A DNA stretch of 64,000 nt, taken from the NCBI RefSeq assembly GCF_004151235.1, contig NZ_JUIV01000002.1:248001-312000 (forward strand). The letters run 5' to 3'. Source of the stretch: Flavobacterium anhuiense (GTDB taxonomy: Bacteria; Bacteroidota; Bacteroidia; Flavobacteriales; Flavobacteriaceae). Shown here in pieces: positions 9,659 through 17,394 of this stretch. The notes below the pieces were generated by a model. It saw only the letters and a list, made by a program, of their open reading frames with translations. It was not told the origin of the DNA and did no database searches. Position 1 is the first letter of the stretch. Each line of letters begins with the position of its first letter. Position numbers and translations under genes: made by a program.

Positions 9659-9684
9659 ACCGTTTCGTTTTTTAATGAGACGGT
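9659..9684. terminator. Bidirectional terminator between convergent genes
   Basis: 8-bp stem ACCGTTTC / GAGACGGT with a T7 tract on the plus strand and an A5 tract on the other side, serving the genes that end at 9629 (+) and 9689 (-). Confidence 0.75.
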
Positions 9685-9688
9685 TTTT

Positions 9689-10801
9689 TTATGCCTTTAC
9701 TTTTTTAGATTTTCTGTTTCTTCCAAACCAAATGATGAATCCGCTGACAGGAAGAGCTGCGGCAATTAAGCTCACGGTAAAAGCTAATATTTTTCCGGGA
9801 AGATCTAGAACTTGTCCTGTATGTATTCCGTAATTCATTTCGACAACTTGCAGTCCGAGGCTTTTTTCATCAAAAGTTTGGCTTTGGATTAATTTTCCGC
9901 TTGACGGATGAAAATAATAATTACTCTGCTGATCATAGCGTAACGTATGTGGATAAGCGCCTGTGCTGACAATATCGCCTTTTTTCTGTGGAATCATTAT
10001 AAAAAACATTTCTGCTTTTGGTCGCAATTTCTGAGTTTGAACAAATGCTTTGTCAATTGCTGTAACCGAATTTGCTTTGAAAGAGGTAGTGTCGATTATA
10101 GGCGTTTTTGTTTCAGAAGCTTTTTCTCCTCCAAAATTGAAAGATTTATAAATTCCGTCGCCAACCCATTCGTAGGTAAAAGTAAGTCCGGTTATGGCTA
10201 AAATTAGAGCTATTAATGAAATGTAAAAACCAGTAGTATTATGCCAGTCGTAATTAACGCGTCGCCATTTTGCAGACCATTTTATAGTGAAGCTTCTTTT
10301 GATATCGCTTTTTCGTTTTGGCCACCATTGTATAATTCCAGAAATCAGCAGCAGAATAAAAATTATGGTTGCTCCGCCAATAATATGCTTTCCGATATAA
10401 TCGGGTAGAAGGAGATACAAATGAATGTATTCTACAATAATGAAAAAGTCAGTTTCTGGATTTTCAGATTTCAGATATTTCCCATTATACGGATTGAAAT
10501 ATAAGTAAAGATTTCCCCTGTCAGAATAAGTATAAACAATCGCCGATCTGTTTTTTCCATAATAAGCGATCATGGTGGCTTTGTTATTAGGAACGACTTC
10601 TTTTGCTTTTTCCTGCAGTTGAGATGGTGGCAGAAAAGGTTTGTTTTGAGGTTCAACCAAACGCCATTCTTTTCTGGTAATGTCTTTTATTTCATCATGA
10701 AAACAGAAAATGCAACCTGTAATACAGACTATAAAAACAATAAGCCCAGAAATTAATCCCAGCCATTTATGTATAAATCGTATTTTGGTTTTGAATCCCA
10801 T
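9689..10801 (-). CDS. PepSY-associated transmembrane protein
   Basis: 370 residues from the ATG at 10801 (MGFKTKIRFIHKWLGLISG). The start HKWLGLISGLIVFIVCITGCIF is the characteristic first helix of PepSY_TM proteins, followed by a periplasmic region, more helices near 150-170 and 200-225, a second periplasmic domain and a C-terminal helix ending in FIIWFGRNRK. Such proteins accompany siderophore receptors and some are ferric-siderophore reductases with helix-borne histidines; here H12 and the HNTTG and HTGQ stretches are candidates. It lies downstream of a second PepSY protein, separated by a repeat hairpin, so it may have a separate transcript. Confidence 0.85.
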   Translation of the reverse strand: MGFKTKIRFIHKWLGLISGLIVFIVCITGCIFCFHDEIKDITRKEWRLVEPQNKPFLPPSQLQEKAKEVVPNNKATMIAYYGKNRSAIVYTYSDRGNLYLYFNPYNGKYLKSENPETDFFIIVEYIHLYLLLPDYIGKHIIGGATIIFILLLISGIIQWWPKRKSDIKRSFTIKWSAKWRRVNYDWHNTTGFYISLIALILAITGLTFTYEWVGDGIYKSFNFGGEKASETKTPIIDTTSFKANSVTAIDKAFVQTQKLRPKAEMFFIMIPQKKGDIVSTGAYPHTLRYDQQSNYYFHPSSGKLIQSQTFDEKSLGLQVVEMNYGIHTGQVLDLPGKILAFTVSLIAAALPVSGFIIWFGRNRKSKKVKA

Positions 10802-10934
10802 TTTTTTGATTAAAAGCGTAAAAGTATGCTCAAAATCTATATAGGGCAAATATTTCTAAAGCATTTTTTGTAAAGGTAAGTGTTGGTCAAAGAAAAATCT
10901 CGGAAAGTCGCAAAGTCGCAAAGATTTTGTTTCC

Positions 10935-10998
10935 CGCAGATTTTGCAGATTGAGCAGTTTTTTTAATATTTTTATCTGCTTAATCTGCAAAATCTGCG
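10935..10998. repeat. 23-bp near-perfect inverted repeat (CGCAGATTTTGCAGATT type)
   Basis: Arms 10935-10957 and 10976-10998 differ at a single position (a G-T pair in RNA), with an 18-base loop. It lies in the 273-base gap between two PepSY genes. A related hairpin with the CGCAGATTTTACAGATTTTT word is at 30285-30371. Followed at 11041-11070 by a second recurrent word, CTTGGCGCCTTCGTGCCTTAG. Confidence 0.8.
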
Positions 10999-11074
10999 AG
11001 AGAAAATCATTCCATTTTTCTAATCTGTAGCTTTAAATAAAAACTTGGCGCCTTCGTGCCTTAGTGGCTAAAAA

Positions 11075-12625
11075 TTAAGAAACTGCTTTTTTAGGTTTTA
11101 AATGATACGCTGTGTATAAAGAAATTCCAGCAAGGAAAATCCAAAAAACATCTATGAAGAAAATCTGGAATTTGTTTTCTATGAAAGAATTCCAAAACCA
11201 ATTTCCAGAAACAATCCCATTTGTGATAGGAATCAGGAATCCTAAAATACTTCCTGAAATCAGAGAGAATTTGTTGGTGAAAGCGTCATTCTTTTTAATG
11301 ATAAAGAAGATCGTCAGCAAGAGCCAACCTCCAAAATAAAGTGCATATAAATTAGACTGGCTTAAAGGATAGAAAATTTTGCTTCCTATAAATGCCAAAG
11401 CTGTAATTGGATACATGCTTAAACAAATCGCCAAGTAAATACGAACAACAGCAGCGTTGAAACGTCTTTTCTTTTCTGGCATATTGTTTTTCTGTCGGGC
11501 CACAAGCCAAATCATAACTCCAGAGATAATGACAAAACAAGTTATAATTCCTAAAAGGAAACTAACAATTTTTAAGGCATATCCGCCATAATCTCCAAAA
11601 TGTATTCGGTATAAAACATTTTTTACAACATCTAAATAGCTTGTTTGTGCAATAGGGTCTTTTTTGGCAATTTCTTTTCCGTCAGAAACTCTGTATACTA
11701 CTTTTCCAATTCCTGTAAATTTTTTATGGCTTAAAAGTTCGCCCTCAACCAAAACGTGCATATTGGCATCTCCATAATTTTGGATGAAAACACGAGTAAT
11801 TTCAAAATCGGACCAGTTTTTTTTAGTTCTGGCAACCAGTTCGTTAATGTTAAATGGATTTGCCAGTTTTTTATTTTCAAAGGTATAATCTGGATCAGTA
11901 TATTCCAGTTCCTTATATAATTTATCTTGATCTCCTTTATACAAAGCCATTACAGCTGGCGCTACGATTAAGAGTTTAATCATAAAAAATGCTCCGGTAA
12001 CCGCATATACAAATTGAAATGGCAGACCAATCATTCCTAAAGCAGTGTGTGCATCTGTCCAAAGCGTTTTTAATTTTTCTTTCGGACGGAACATGTAAAA
12101 GTTAGAGACGATTTTATTCCAATGTAACAAAACACCTGTTATGATGGCGAACAAAAAAAACAAAGCTGTAAATCCAGCTAAATAATATCCTGCAGGATAT
12201 GTAATTTGTGCTAAAAAATGAAGACGGTATAAAAGTTCACCTAATGAATAAGACTCTTCGTAAGTGTAGGTTTTGTAATTTTTGTTGTCTAGATAAAAGA
12301 ACTCTCCCGCTTGCTGTTTTTTTGGAGCCAAGGTATCTTTAGTTCCTTCCATATATACAGCAACCCTATTTTCTACAGACGGTTTAGAAATGGTAAGATT
12401 TCTTCCGTGCAAAACATATTTTTTGTCAAGATGCTGAAGTGCATCATTATAATCTAACTGGATTTCTCTTGTGATTGCTGTAGATTCACTTCTTTCCCAA
12501 TTGATGATTTCATCTCTAAAAAAAGAAAAAGATCCAGCGAAGAAAATTATAAAAAGAACTACACTGATAACGATTCCGCTGACAGTATGCGTGTGAAAAT
12601 AGATATTGTAATGACGGTTATTCAT
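11075..12625 (-). CDS. PepSY domain-containing membrane protein (putative ferric-siderophore reductase type)
   Basis: A 516-residue inner-membrane protein with an N-terminal helix (HTHTVSGIVISVVLFIIFFAG), a large periplasmic PepSY-containing region, paired helices near 150-170 and 195-225, a second PepSY segment (about 260-325), and four C-terminal helices. Conserved-looking histidines flank the helices: HTHTVSG, LHFLAQ, LLHWNK, DAHTALG and RIHFGDYGG. In siderophore operons of other bacteria such proteins are linked to reductive release of iron; that role is inference here. Immediately follows the small membrane gene ending at 12631 in the TonB-receptor operon. Confidence 0.85.
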   Translation of the reverse strand: MNNRHYNIYFHTHTVSGIVISVVLFIIFFAGSFSFFRDEIINWERSESTAITREIQLDYNDALQHLDKKYVLHGRNLTISKPSVENRVAVYMEGTKDTLAPKKQQAGEFFYLDNKNYKTYTYEESYSLGELLYRLHFLAQITYPAGYYLAGFTALFFLFAIITGVLLHWNKIVSNFYMFRPKEKLKTLWTDAHTALGMIGLPFQFVYAVTGAFFMIKLLIVAPAVMALYKGDQDKLYKELEYTDPDYTFENKKLANPFNINELVARTKKNWSDFEITRVFIQNYGDANMHVLVEGELLSHKKFTGIGKVVYRVSDGKEIAKKDPIAQTSYLDVVKNVLYRIHFGDYGGYALKIVSFLLGIITCFVIISGVMIWLVARQKNNMPEKKRRFNAAVVRIYLAICLSMYPITALAFIGSKIFYPLSQSNLYALYFGGWLLLTIFFIIKKNDAFTNKFSLISGSILGFLIPITNGIVSGNWFWNSFIENKFQIFFIDVFWIFLAGISLYTAYHLKPKKAVS

Positions 12626-12630
12626 AAATA

Positions 12631-12930
12631 TTATTGTGCCGTATTATAGGTTTGACCTAGATAAATGAAAAGACAAAAAAGTAGAGACAGCAGAATGTAA
12701 ACTCCCCAGATTTTCCAGCCGCTTTTGGCTAAGAAAGCAATAATCATTAAGGCTACCCAAAGAATAAAACCGCTGAAAGCCATTGTGATTAATACATCTT
12801 TTCGGCTAAACCAAGCGGCTAAAGCCAAATGAAAAGTAACAGAAACAAAGTATCCGCCTAAGATTGCAGCAGTAATTTTGGAAAAACGAGGCCAAAAAGA
12901 AGGATTTAGATATTTTGGATTTGCTGGCAT
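12631..12930 (-). CDS. Small membrane protein, DUF3649-like
   Basis: 99 residues with three predicted helices (about 20-40, 47-68 and 73-93). Position and shape match the DUF3649-type genes that lie between a TonB siderophore receptor and PepSY proteins in proteobacterial iron loci, but the sequence assignment is by size, helices and context only. Five bases separate it from the following PepSY gene. Confidence 0.6.
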   Translation of the reverse strand: MPANPKYLNPSFWPRFSKITAAILGGYFVSVTFHLALAAWFSRKDVLITMAFSGFILWVALMIIAFLAKSGWKIWGVYILLSLLFCLFIYLGQTYNTAQ

Positions 12931-12950
12931 ATTATATTTTAAAGTGGATT

Positions 12951-13289
12951 TTAATTGTAATAAAGTTCAGTTACGGCAACAAAAATGAGTAAAGCCAAAA
13001 GTAACTTGCTGTTTATTTTTTTTAAAGGAGTAAGGATAATGATTAAGCTTCCCACCGTCATTAGCTGAATGAAAAACATCAAAGTGCCACAACCCAATGA
13101 TTGTGTAAAAAGCCACATTGCGTAAGCAGAAAGCAAAAGCATTAATCCGATGATTTTAGTTGGCTTTGGATTTTTCTGCATCCATTTTTCAAAACCTAGA
13201 TCATAGGACAACACTGCTCTTTTCGAAGTGTAATACAGTGTGTAAAAAGCTAAGAAAACAATAAGGCTGGCGATTGTAATCATAATCAT
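12951..13289 (-). CDS. Small membrane protein, DUF3325-like
   Basis: 112 residues with four predicted helices (1-18, 44-63, 66-86 and 92-110). It has the pattern of DUF3325 proteins: a first helix, then Y-x-S-K-R and a short cytosolic loop ending in P-x-P-T before helix 2. It is the first small gene after the TonB receptor, past the hairpin at 13301-13328, and 20 bases upstream of the DUF3649-like gene. Function unknown; association with iron uptake is from context. Confidence 0.55.
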   Translation of the reverse strand: MIMITIASLIVFLAFYTLYYTSKRAVLSYDLGFEKWMQKNPKPTKIIGLMLLLSAYAMWLFTQSLGCGTLMFFIQLMTVGSLIIILTPLKKINSKLLLALLIFVAVTELYYN

Positions 13290-13300
13290 TAAAATTTAAA

Positions 13301-13328
13301 AAACACCTTCCGATAAAGGAAGGTGTTT
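13301..13328 (-). terminator. Hairpin after the TonB receptor gene (terminator or attenuator)
   Basis: 11-bp perfect stem AAACACCTTCC / GGAAGGTGTTT, loop of 6, then T-rich sequence on the minus strand. It lies inside the receptor-PepSY operon, so partial read-through would make the receptor more abundant than the downstream membrane proteins. Confidence 0.7.
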
Positions 13329-13338
13329 GTTGTTTTTA

Positions 13339-15828
13339 TTAGAATCTATAAGAGAAACTAGCAGCAACACTTCTCATGTTTCTTGGATGAATAGTTGACC
13401 ATCCATCATAAGTGTCAACATTTGCTATGTTGTCTAGTTTAAGTGTCAATGTATATTTTTCTGTTCCGTAAAAAATAGATGAATTTAAAACCGTGTAAGA
13501 TGGTATAGTAAACTGACCTGTAATTGTTCTGTTCATGATTAGGTTTTTGTCAGCATAGTTTCCTCCAAAACCTAAACCAAATCCTTGTAAATCTCCTTCT
13601 AAGAATTTATAGCTTGCCCAGAAGTTTGCTGAATTTCTTGGTCCAGAACTTTCCGGTCTGTGTCCTACGAAATCAGGATCTCCCGCATTTAAGATTGCAT
13701 CTACATAGCTATAACCCGCTACAATGTTTAAACCAGGAACTGGACTTGCCACGATTTCTGCTTCAAAACCTTTGTTTCTTTGAGCACCGTTTTGGTAAGA
13801 TGTTTGAGTGTTGACAGAACCACTAGTTCCATATACAGTATATACCTGATTTTTTACTTGGATATCATAATAGCTAAATGTTGCATACAATTTGTCTTTA
13901 AGAACATTTAATTTGGTTCCGATTTCAAATTGATTGGCGTGCTCTGGTTTGAATGTTCTTGGACTAGAACTTCCGTCAGGTAAAATATCGCTTGTTGGAG
14001 CAGAGTTTGCAAATCCGTCCATGTAGTTTGCAAAAATTGAAACCTTATCAATAATTGGCTGGTAAACTAAACCAAATTTTGGAGAAAAAGCAGTTTGGTT
14101 ATAATCATCTGCTTTTGTTGTAACATCTCCAGCTGTCATAAAACGGTCTACACGTAAACTTCCCATTGCTGATAATGCAGGAGTAATGTTGATAACATCA
14201 GAAACATAAGCGCTAAAAACTTCTTGTTTAGTTTTGTTGTTATTTGCAGCTGCTTCAGCTAAAAGTTTGTCTGAGCCAGCTTTCGTTAAATTACCACTAT
14301 CACCATCTGTGATATATTTTTTTGGATCTGTAATCTTAAATACGTATTGATTTACGGTTGCTAAATCCATGTTTCCAATATATACATTTCCATTTCTTAC
14401 ATATCCAGATCCGTTATCTATTTGTCCTCTATTGAAGTAGTCTAAACCAGCAACAATACGATTTCTTAAACTTCCGATTCTGAAATCTCCAATGAAGTTT
14501 TGCTGAATATCTGTTGTTAAAGTTGTAGAGTTTTGGTAATTCATGGAACGTCCTAAAACAATTCCTTCAGTGATTTGAGGAATTGATTTTGTTCCTTCAT
14601 ATAGATAAGTATAGTAGCCTTCTGATTTCGAAGAACCTCTAGAAACAACTGTTTGAGAAGTCCATTGGTCAGAGATTTTATAGTTCATTTGTCCTTGAAG
14701 ACTATAAGAAGGCGTTTCAATTGCAAGTTCGTTGCTTGTGTAAGAACGTTTGTTATCATAACCCAATTCGTCAATATTGTGAACTCTTAATGGAGCAGCT
14801 CTGTCTAAGAAAAGCATAGTTGGGTTCGTAGCTTCGTTTTTCATGAATTCAGTATTGATGAAAAATGAAAGTCTGTCGTTTACTTCATAAGATAATGAAG
14901 GGGCAAAGAAGAAAGATTTTCTATATCCAGCATCTTGAAAACTGTTTTCGGTGTGATAAGCTGTGTTAAGACGGAAGTTAATCTTATGTTCTTCATCTAA
15001 TGGAGTATTTACATCAGCAGTAACACGGTTTAAACCGTAGCTTCCAGCTGTATAAGTTACTTCTCCGCCAAAACGGTCGTAAGGTTTTTTAGTAGTCATG
15101 TTGATTAAACCGCCATAAGAAATAAGGCTGCTTCCGAACAAAGTTCCAGATGGCCCTTTAATTACTTCAATTTTATCGATGTTTGCAGGATCTAAACTTC
15201 CATTTGTTAAACCTGGCAAACCGTTAATCATTGTTGGCTGTACAGCGAATCCTCGTAAAGAGAAATATCCTGCTCCATCACCTCCACGACCTGTAGAAGC
15301 CCATAACGGATTTAATCCTGGAGCATTTTTAAGAGCATCATCAAGGTTTGTAACTACTTGCTCTTTTAAAAGTTCGCTTGTAATTGTAGTATATACTTGT
15401 GGATTTTCAAGATTTTTAAGGGGTAATCTTGATACTTGCTGTGTTTCTTTACGAGCAAGAGGGTTTTTTCTGCCGTTTCCGTTAATTACAATTTCACTTA
15501 ACTGCTCAGAGTTTGAGGTAATACTGAAATTTTCAATTAATTCGTCTCCGCTATTAAGCGTAATGCTTTTTTCTTTAGATGTAAATCCAACTGCTGAGAC
15601 TCTAATAATGTAAGTTCCTGGTTTTAGGTTCTTTATTTCATAGTTACCTTTGGTGTCTGTGTTTGTTCCGATTTTTGTTCCTTTTAAAGCAACAGATATG
15701 TTATCTGCTGTTCCACTATCCGAACTAATCTGACCTTTTATTGTCGCTTTTTCCTGTGCTAAAACAGATGTTCCTGCAAATAGAACAAAGCATAAAGTTA
15801 AGAGCGAAATCGTAAATTTTAATTTCAT
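13339..15828 (-). CDS. TonB-dependent siderophore receptor with CarboxypepD_reg-like N-terminal domain
   Basis: 829 residues: signal peptide (cleavage near VLAQE, residue 25), a carboxypeptidase-regulatory-like beta domain (about 28-115), the plug (about 130-265, with the family word RGFAVQPTMINGLPG) and a 22-strand-type barrel ending in VAASFSYRF with the terminal aromatic residue of outer-membrane barrels. The plug and barrel read as the ferrichrome/ferrioxamine (FhuA/FpvA) class. It imports an iron chelate with energy from TonB-ExbBD, which are not in this window. Start of an operon with DUF3325-like, DUF3649-like and PepSY genes; a candidate Fur operator lies upstream. The ligand cannot be told. 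Confidence 0.9.
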   Translation of the reverse strand: MKLKFTISLLTLCFVLFAGTSVLAQEKATIKGQISSDSGTADNISVALKGTKIGTNTDTKGNYEIKNLKPGTYIIRVSAVGFTSKEKSITLNSGDELIENFSITSNSEQLSEIVINGNGRKNPLARKETQQVSRLPLKNLENPQVYTTITSELLKEQVVTNLDDALKNAPGLNPLWASTGRGGDGAGYFSLRGFAVQPTMINGLPGLTNGSLDPANIDKIEVIKGPSGTLFGSSLISYGGLINMTTKKPYDRFGGEVTYTAGSYGLNRVTADVNTPLDEEHKINFRLNTAYHTENSFQDAGYRKSFFFAPSLSYEVNDRLSFFINTEFMKNEATNPTMLFLDRAAPLRVHNIDELGYDNKRSYTSNELAIETPSYSLQGQMNYKISDQWTSQTVVSRGSSKSEGYYTYLYEGTKSIPQITEGIVLGRSMNYQNSTTLTTDIQQNFIGDFRIGSLRNRIVAGLDYFNRGQIDNGSGYVRNGNVYIGNMDLATVNQYVFKITDPKKYITDGDSGNLTKAGSDKLLAEAAANNNKTKQEVFSAYVSDVINITPALSAMGSLRVDRFMTAGDVTTKADDYNQTAFSPKFGLVYQPIIDKVSIFANYMDGFANSAPTSDILPDGSSSPRTFKPEHANQFEIGTKLNVLKDKLYATFSYYDIQVKNQVYTVYGTSGSVNTQTSYQNGAQRNKGFEAEIVASPVPGLNIVAGYSYVDAILNAGDPDFVGHRPESSGPRNSANFWASYKFLEGDLQGFGLGFGGNYADKNLIMNRTITGQFTIPSYTVLNSSIFYGTEKYTLTLKLDNIANVDTYDGWSTIHPRNMRSVAASFSYRF

Positions 15829-15855
15829 TTTTATTTAGAATTAATTTTGATAGTG

Positions 15856-15883
15856 CAAATTTAATTGCTGGAGGGCAATCAAA
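15856..15883 (-). promoter_or_regulatory. Probable promoter of the TonB receptor operon
   Basis: Minus strand TTTG (15880-15883), 16 bases, TAAATTTG (15856-15863). The -7 box is perfect, the spacing short. The ATG is 28 bases downstream. Confidence 0.45.
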
Positions 15884-15892
15884 CAAGTTGTT

Positions 15893-15911
15893 TTTATTTA
15901 TTCTAAATAAA
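15893..15911. promoter_or_regulatory. Candidate Fur-type iron operator
   Basis: Perfect 19-bp dyad TTTATTTA-TTC-TAAATAAA directly upstream of the predicted -33 box of the receptor operon. It resembles the TTATTTAGA/TCTAAATAA half-sites I associate with flavobacterial iron regulation; regulator identity is inferred. Confidence 0.45.
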
Positions 15912-15991
15912 TTATTTTTTAAAGGTTAAAATTTTCATTAATGCAAAAAATTAACATCTTAAGCCAATCTTAAGCTAATTTTAAGCAAAAA

Positions 15992-16023
15992 AAAGGCCTG
16001 TTCTAATGAAAGAACAGGCCTTT
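15992..16023 (-). terminator. Rho-independent terminator of odhB
   Basis: 13-bp perfect stem AAAGGCCTGTTCT / AGAACAGGCCTTT with a 6-base loop, followed by a long T run on the minus strand (A tract at 15987-15994). Confidence 0.85.
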
Positions 16024-16046
16024 ATATTGTCAAAATTACTTAAAAA

Positions 16047-17297
16047 TTACAACTCTAAAGCACGTTTAGCGTCGCCATTCATTAACAATTCTAATGGGTT
16101 TTCTAAAGCTTCTTTTACAGCCACTAAGAAACCAACCGACTCACGTCCGTCGATGATTCTGTGGTCGTAAGAAAGAGCTACATACATCATTGGGTGAATT
16201 TCAACTTTTCCGTTTACAGCAATCGGACGCTCGATGATGTTGTGCATTCCTAAGATTCCTGATTGAGGAGGGTTGATGATTGGAGTAGACAACATACTTC
16301 CAAAAACACCACCGTTAGTGATTGTGAAAGTTCCTCCAGTCATATCGTCAACTGTAATTTGACCATCACGAGCTCTTAAAGCTAATCTTTTGATTTCAGC
16401 TTCAATTCCACGGAAAGTTAAATTCTCAGCGTTACGAACAACAGGAACCATTAATCCTTTTGGTCCAGAAACAGCGATAGAGATATCACAGAAATCGTAT
16501 CCTACTTTGTAATCTCCATCGATCATAGAGTTTACATCTGGATATAATTGAAGTGCTCTTGTAACTGCTTTTGTAAAGAATGACATGAAACCTAAACCTA
16601 AACCACCATGTTTAGCTTTGAAAGCATCTTTGTATTCATTACGAATATTGTTGATTGGAGTCATGTTTACTTCGTTGAAAGTAGTAAGCATAGCTGTTTC
16701 ATTTTTAGCTGAAACTAGTCTTTCTGCTACTTTACGACGTAACATAGATAATTTTGTACGCTCAGTTCCACGGTTTCCTCCAGTTGGAGTTCCCATTGAA
16801 GCTACAGCTGTAGCATTTACCGCATCATCTTTAGTAATTCTACCACCTTTACCGGTTCCTGTTACAGAAGCTGGAGCAATATTTTTCTCGTCTAATATTT
16901 TTCTTGCTGCTGGAGATGGAGTTCCTGCTGCATAGCTTGTAGCAGCTGGAGCTTGAACTGGCTCAGCTTTTGGAGCTTCTGCTTTTACTTCAGCCTTAGG
17001 AGCCTCAGCTTTTGGAGCTTCTGCTGCTGGAGCTGCAGATCCGCTTCCTGCTGGTTTAGCAGCATCTGTATCAATTAAACAAACTACAGCACCTACTGCA
17101 ACTGTATCACCTTCTTCAGCTTTTAGTGTAATTACACCGCTCATTTCAGCAGGCAATTCAAGAGTAGCTTTATCTGAATCAACTTCAGCAATAGCCTGAT
17201 CTTTCTCTACATAATCTCCGTCTTTTACTAACCAAGTTGCAATTTCAACTTCTTTTATTGATTCCCCTGGTGATGGGACTTTCATTTCTAAAATCAT
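16047..17297 (-). CDS. odhB: 2-oxoglutarate dehydrogenase E2 (dihydrolipoyllysine succinyltransferase)
   Basis: Acyl-transferring core of the 2-oxoglutarate dehydrogenase complex. From the ATG at 17297 ([14 protein letters not shown], 416 residues): lipoyl domain with the lipoylated lysine in DSDKATLEL (about 40-48), an Ala/Pro/Glu/Lys-rich linker (80-125), a peripheral-subunit binding domain ([15 protein letters not shown]), and the catalytic domain ending in [17 protein letters not shown] with its active-site histidine. The in-frame extension to 17336 is unlikely. It lies directly downstream of sucA. Confidence 0.95.
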   Translation of the reverse strand: MILEMKVPSPGESIKEVEIATWLVKDGDYVEKDQAIAEVDSDKATLELPAEMSGVITLKAEEGDTVAVGAVVCLIDTDAAKPAGSGSAAPAAEAPKAEAPKAEVKAEAPKAEPVQAPAATSYAAGTPSPAARKILDEKNIAPASVTGTGKGGRITKDDAVNATAVASMGTPTGGNRGTERTKLSMLRRKVAERLVSAKNETAMLTTFNEVNMTPINNIRNEYKDAFKAKHGGLGLGFMSFFTKAVTRALQLYPDVNSMIDGDYKVGYDFCDISIAVSGPKGLMVPVVRNAENLTFRGIEAEIKRLALRARDGQITVDDMTGGTFTITNGGVFGSMLSTPIINPPQSGILGMHNIIERPIAVNGKVEIHPMMYVALSYDHRIIDGRESVGFLVAVKEALENPLELLMNGDAKRALEL

Positions 17298-17329
17298 CTT
17301 GTTTTTGTTTAAGGTTTTTATCGTTTCAT

Positions 17330-17374
17330 GTTTCATGTTTCAGGTTGTTAGACTTGAAACTTGGAACATGAAAC
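17330..17374. repeat. Inverted repeat between sucA and odhB
   Basis: Arms GTTTCATGTTTCAGGTT (17330-17346) and AACTTGGAACATGAAAC (17358-17374) pair with two mismatches. It is a hairpin in the intergenic RNA, not followed by a T run. Confidence 0.6.
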
Positions 17375-17394
17375 TTGAAACAATTATTTTTTAA

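Noticed and set aside
15179..15613. 144-codon plus-strand ORF opposite the TonB receptor
   Set aside because: Shadow of the plug-domain coding sequence; no family features.
16585..16935. 116-codon plus-strand ORF opposite odhB
   Set aside because: Shadow frame of a well-defined gene with biased Ala/Pro codons.
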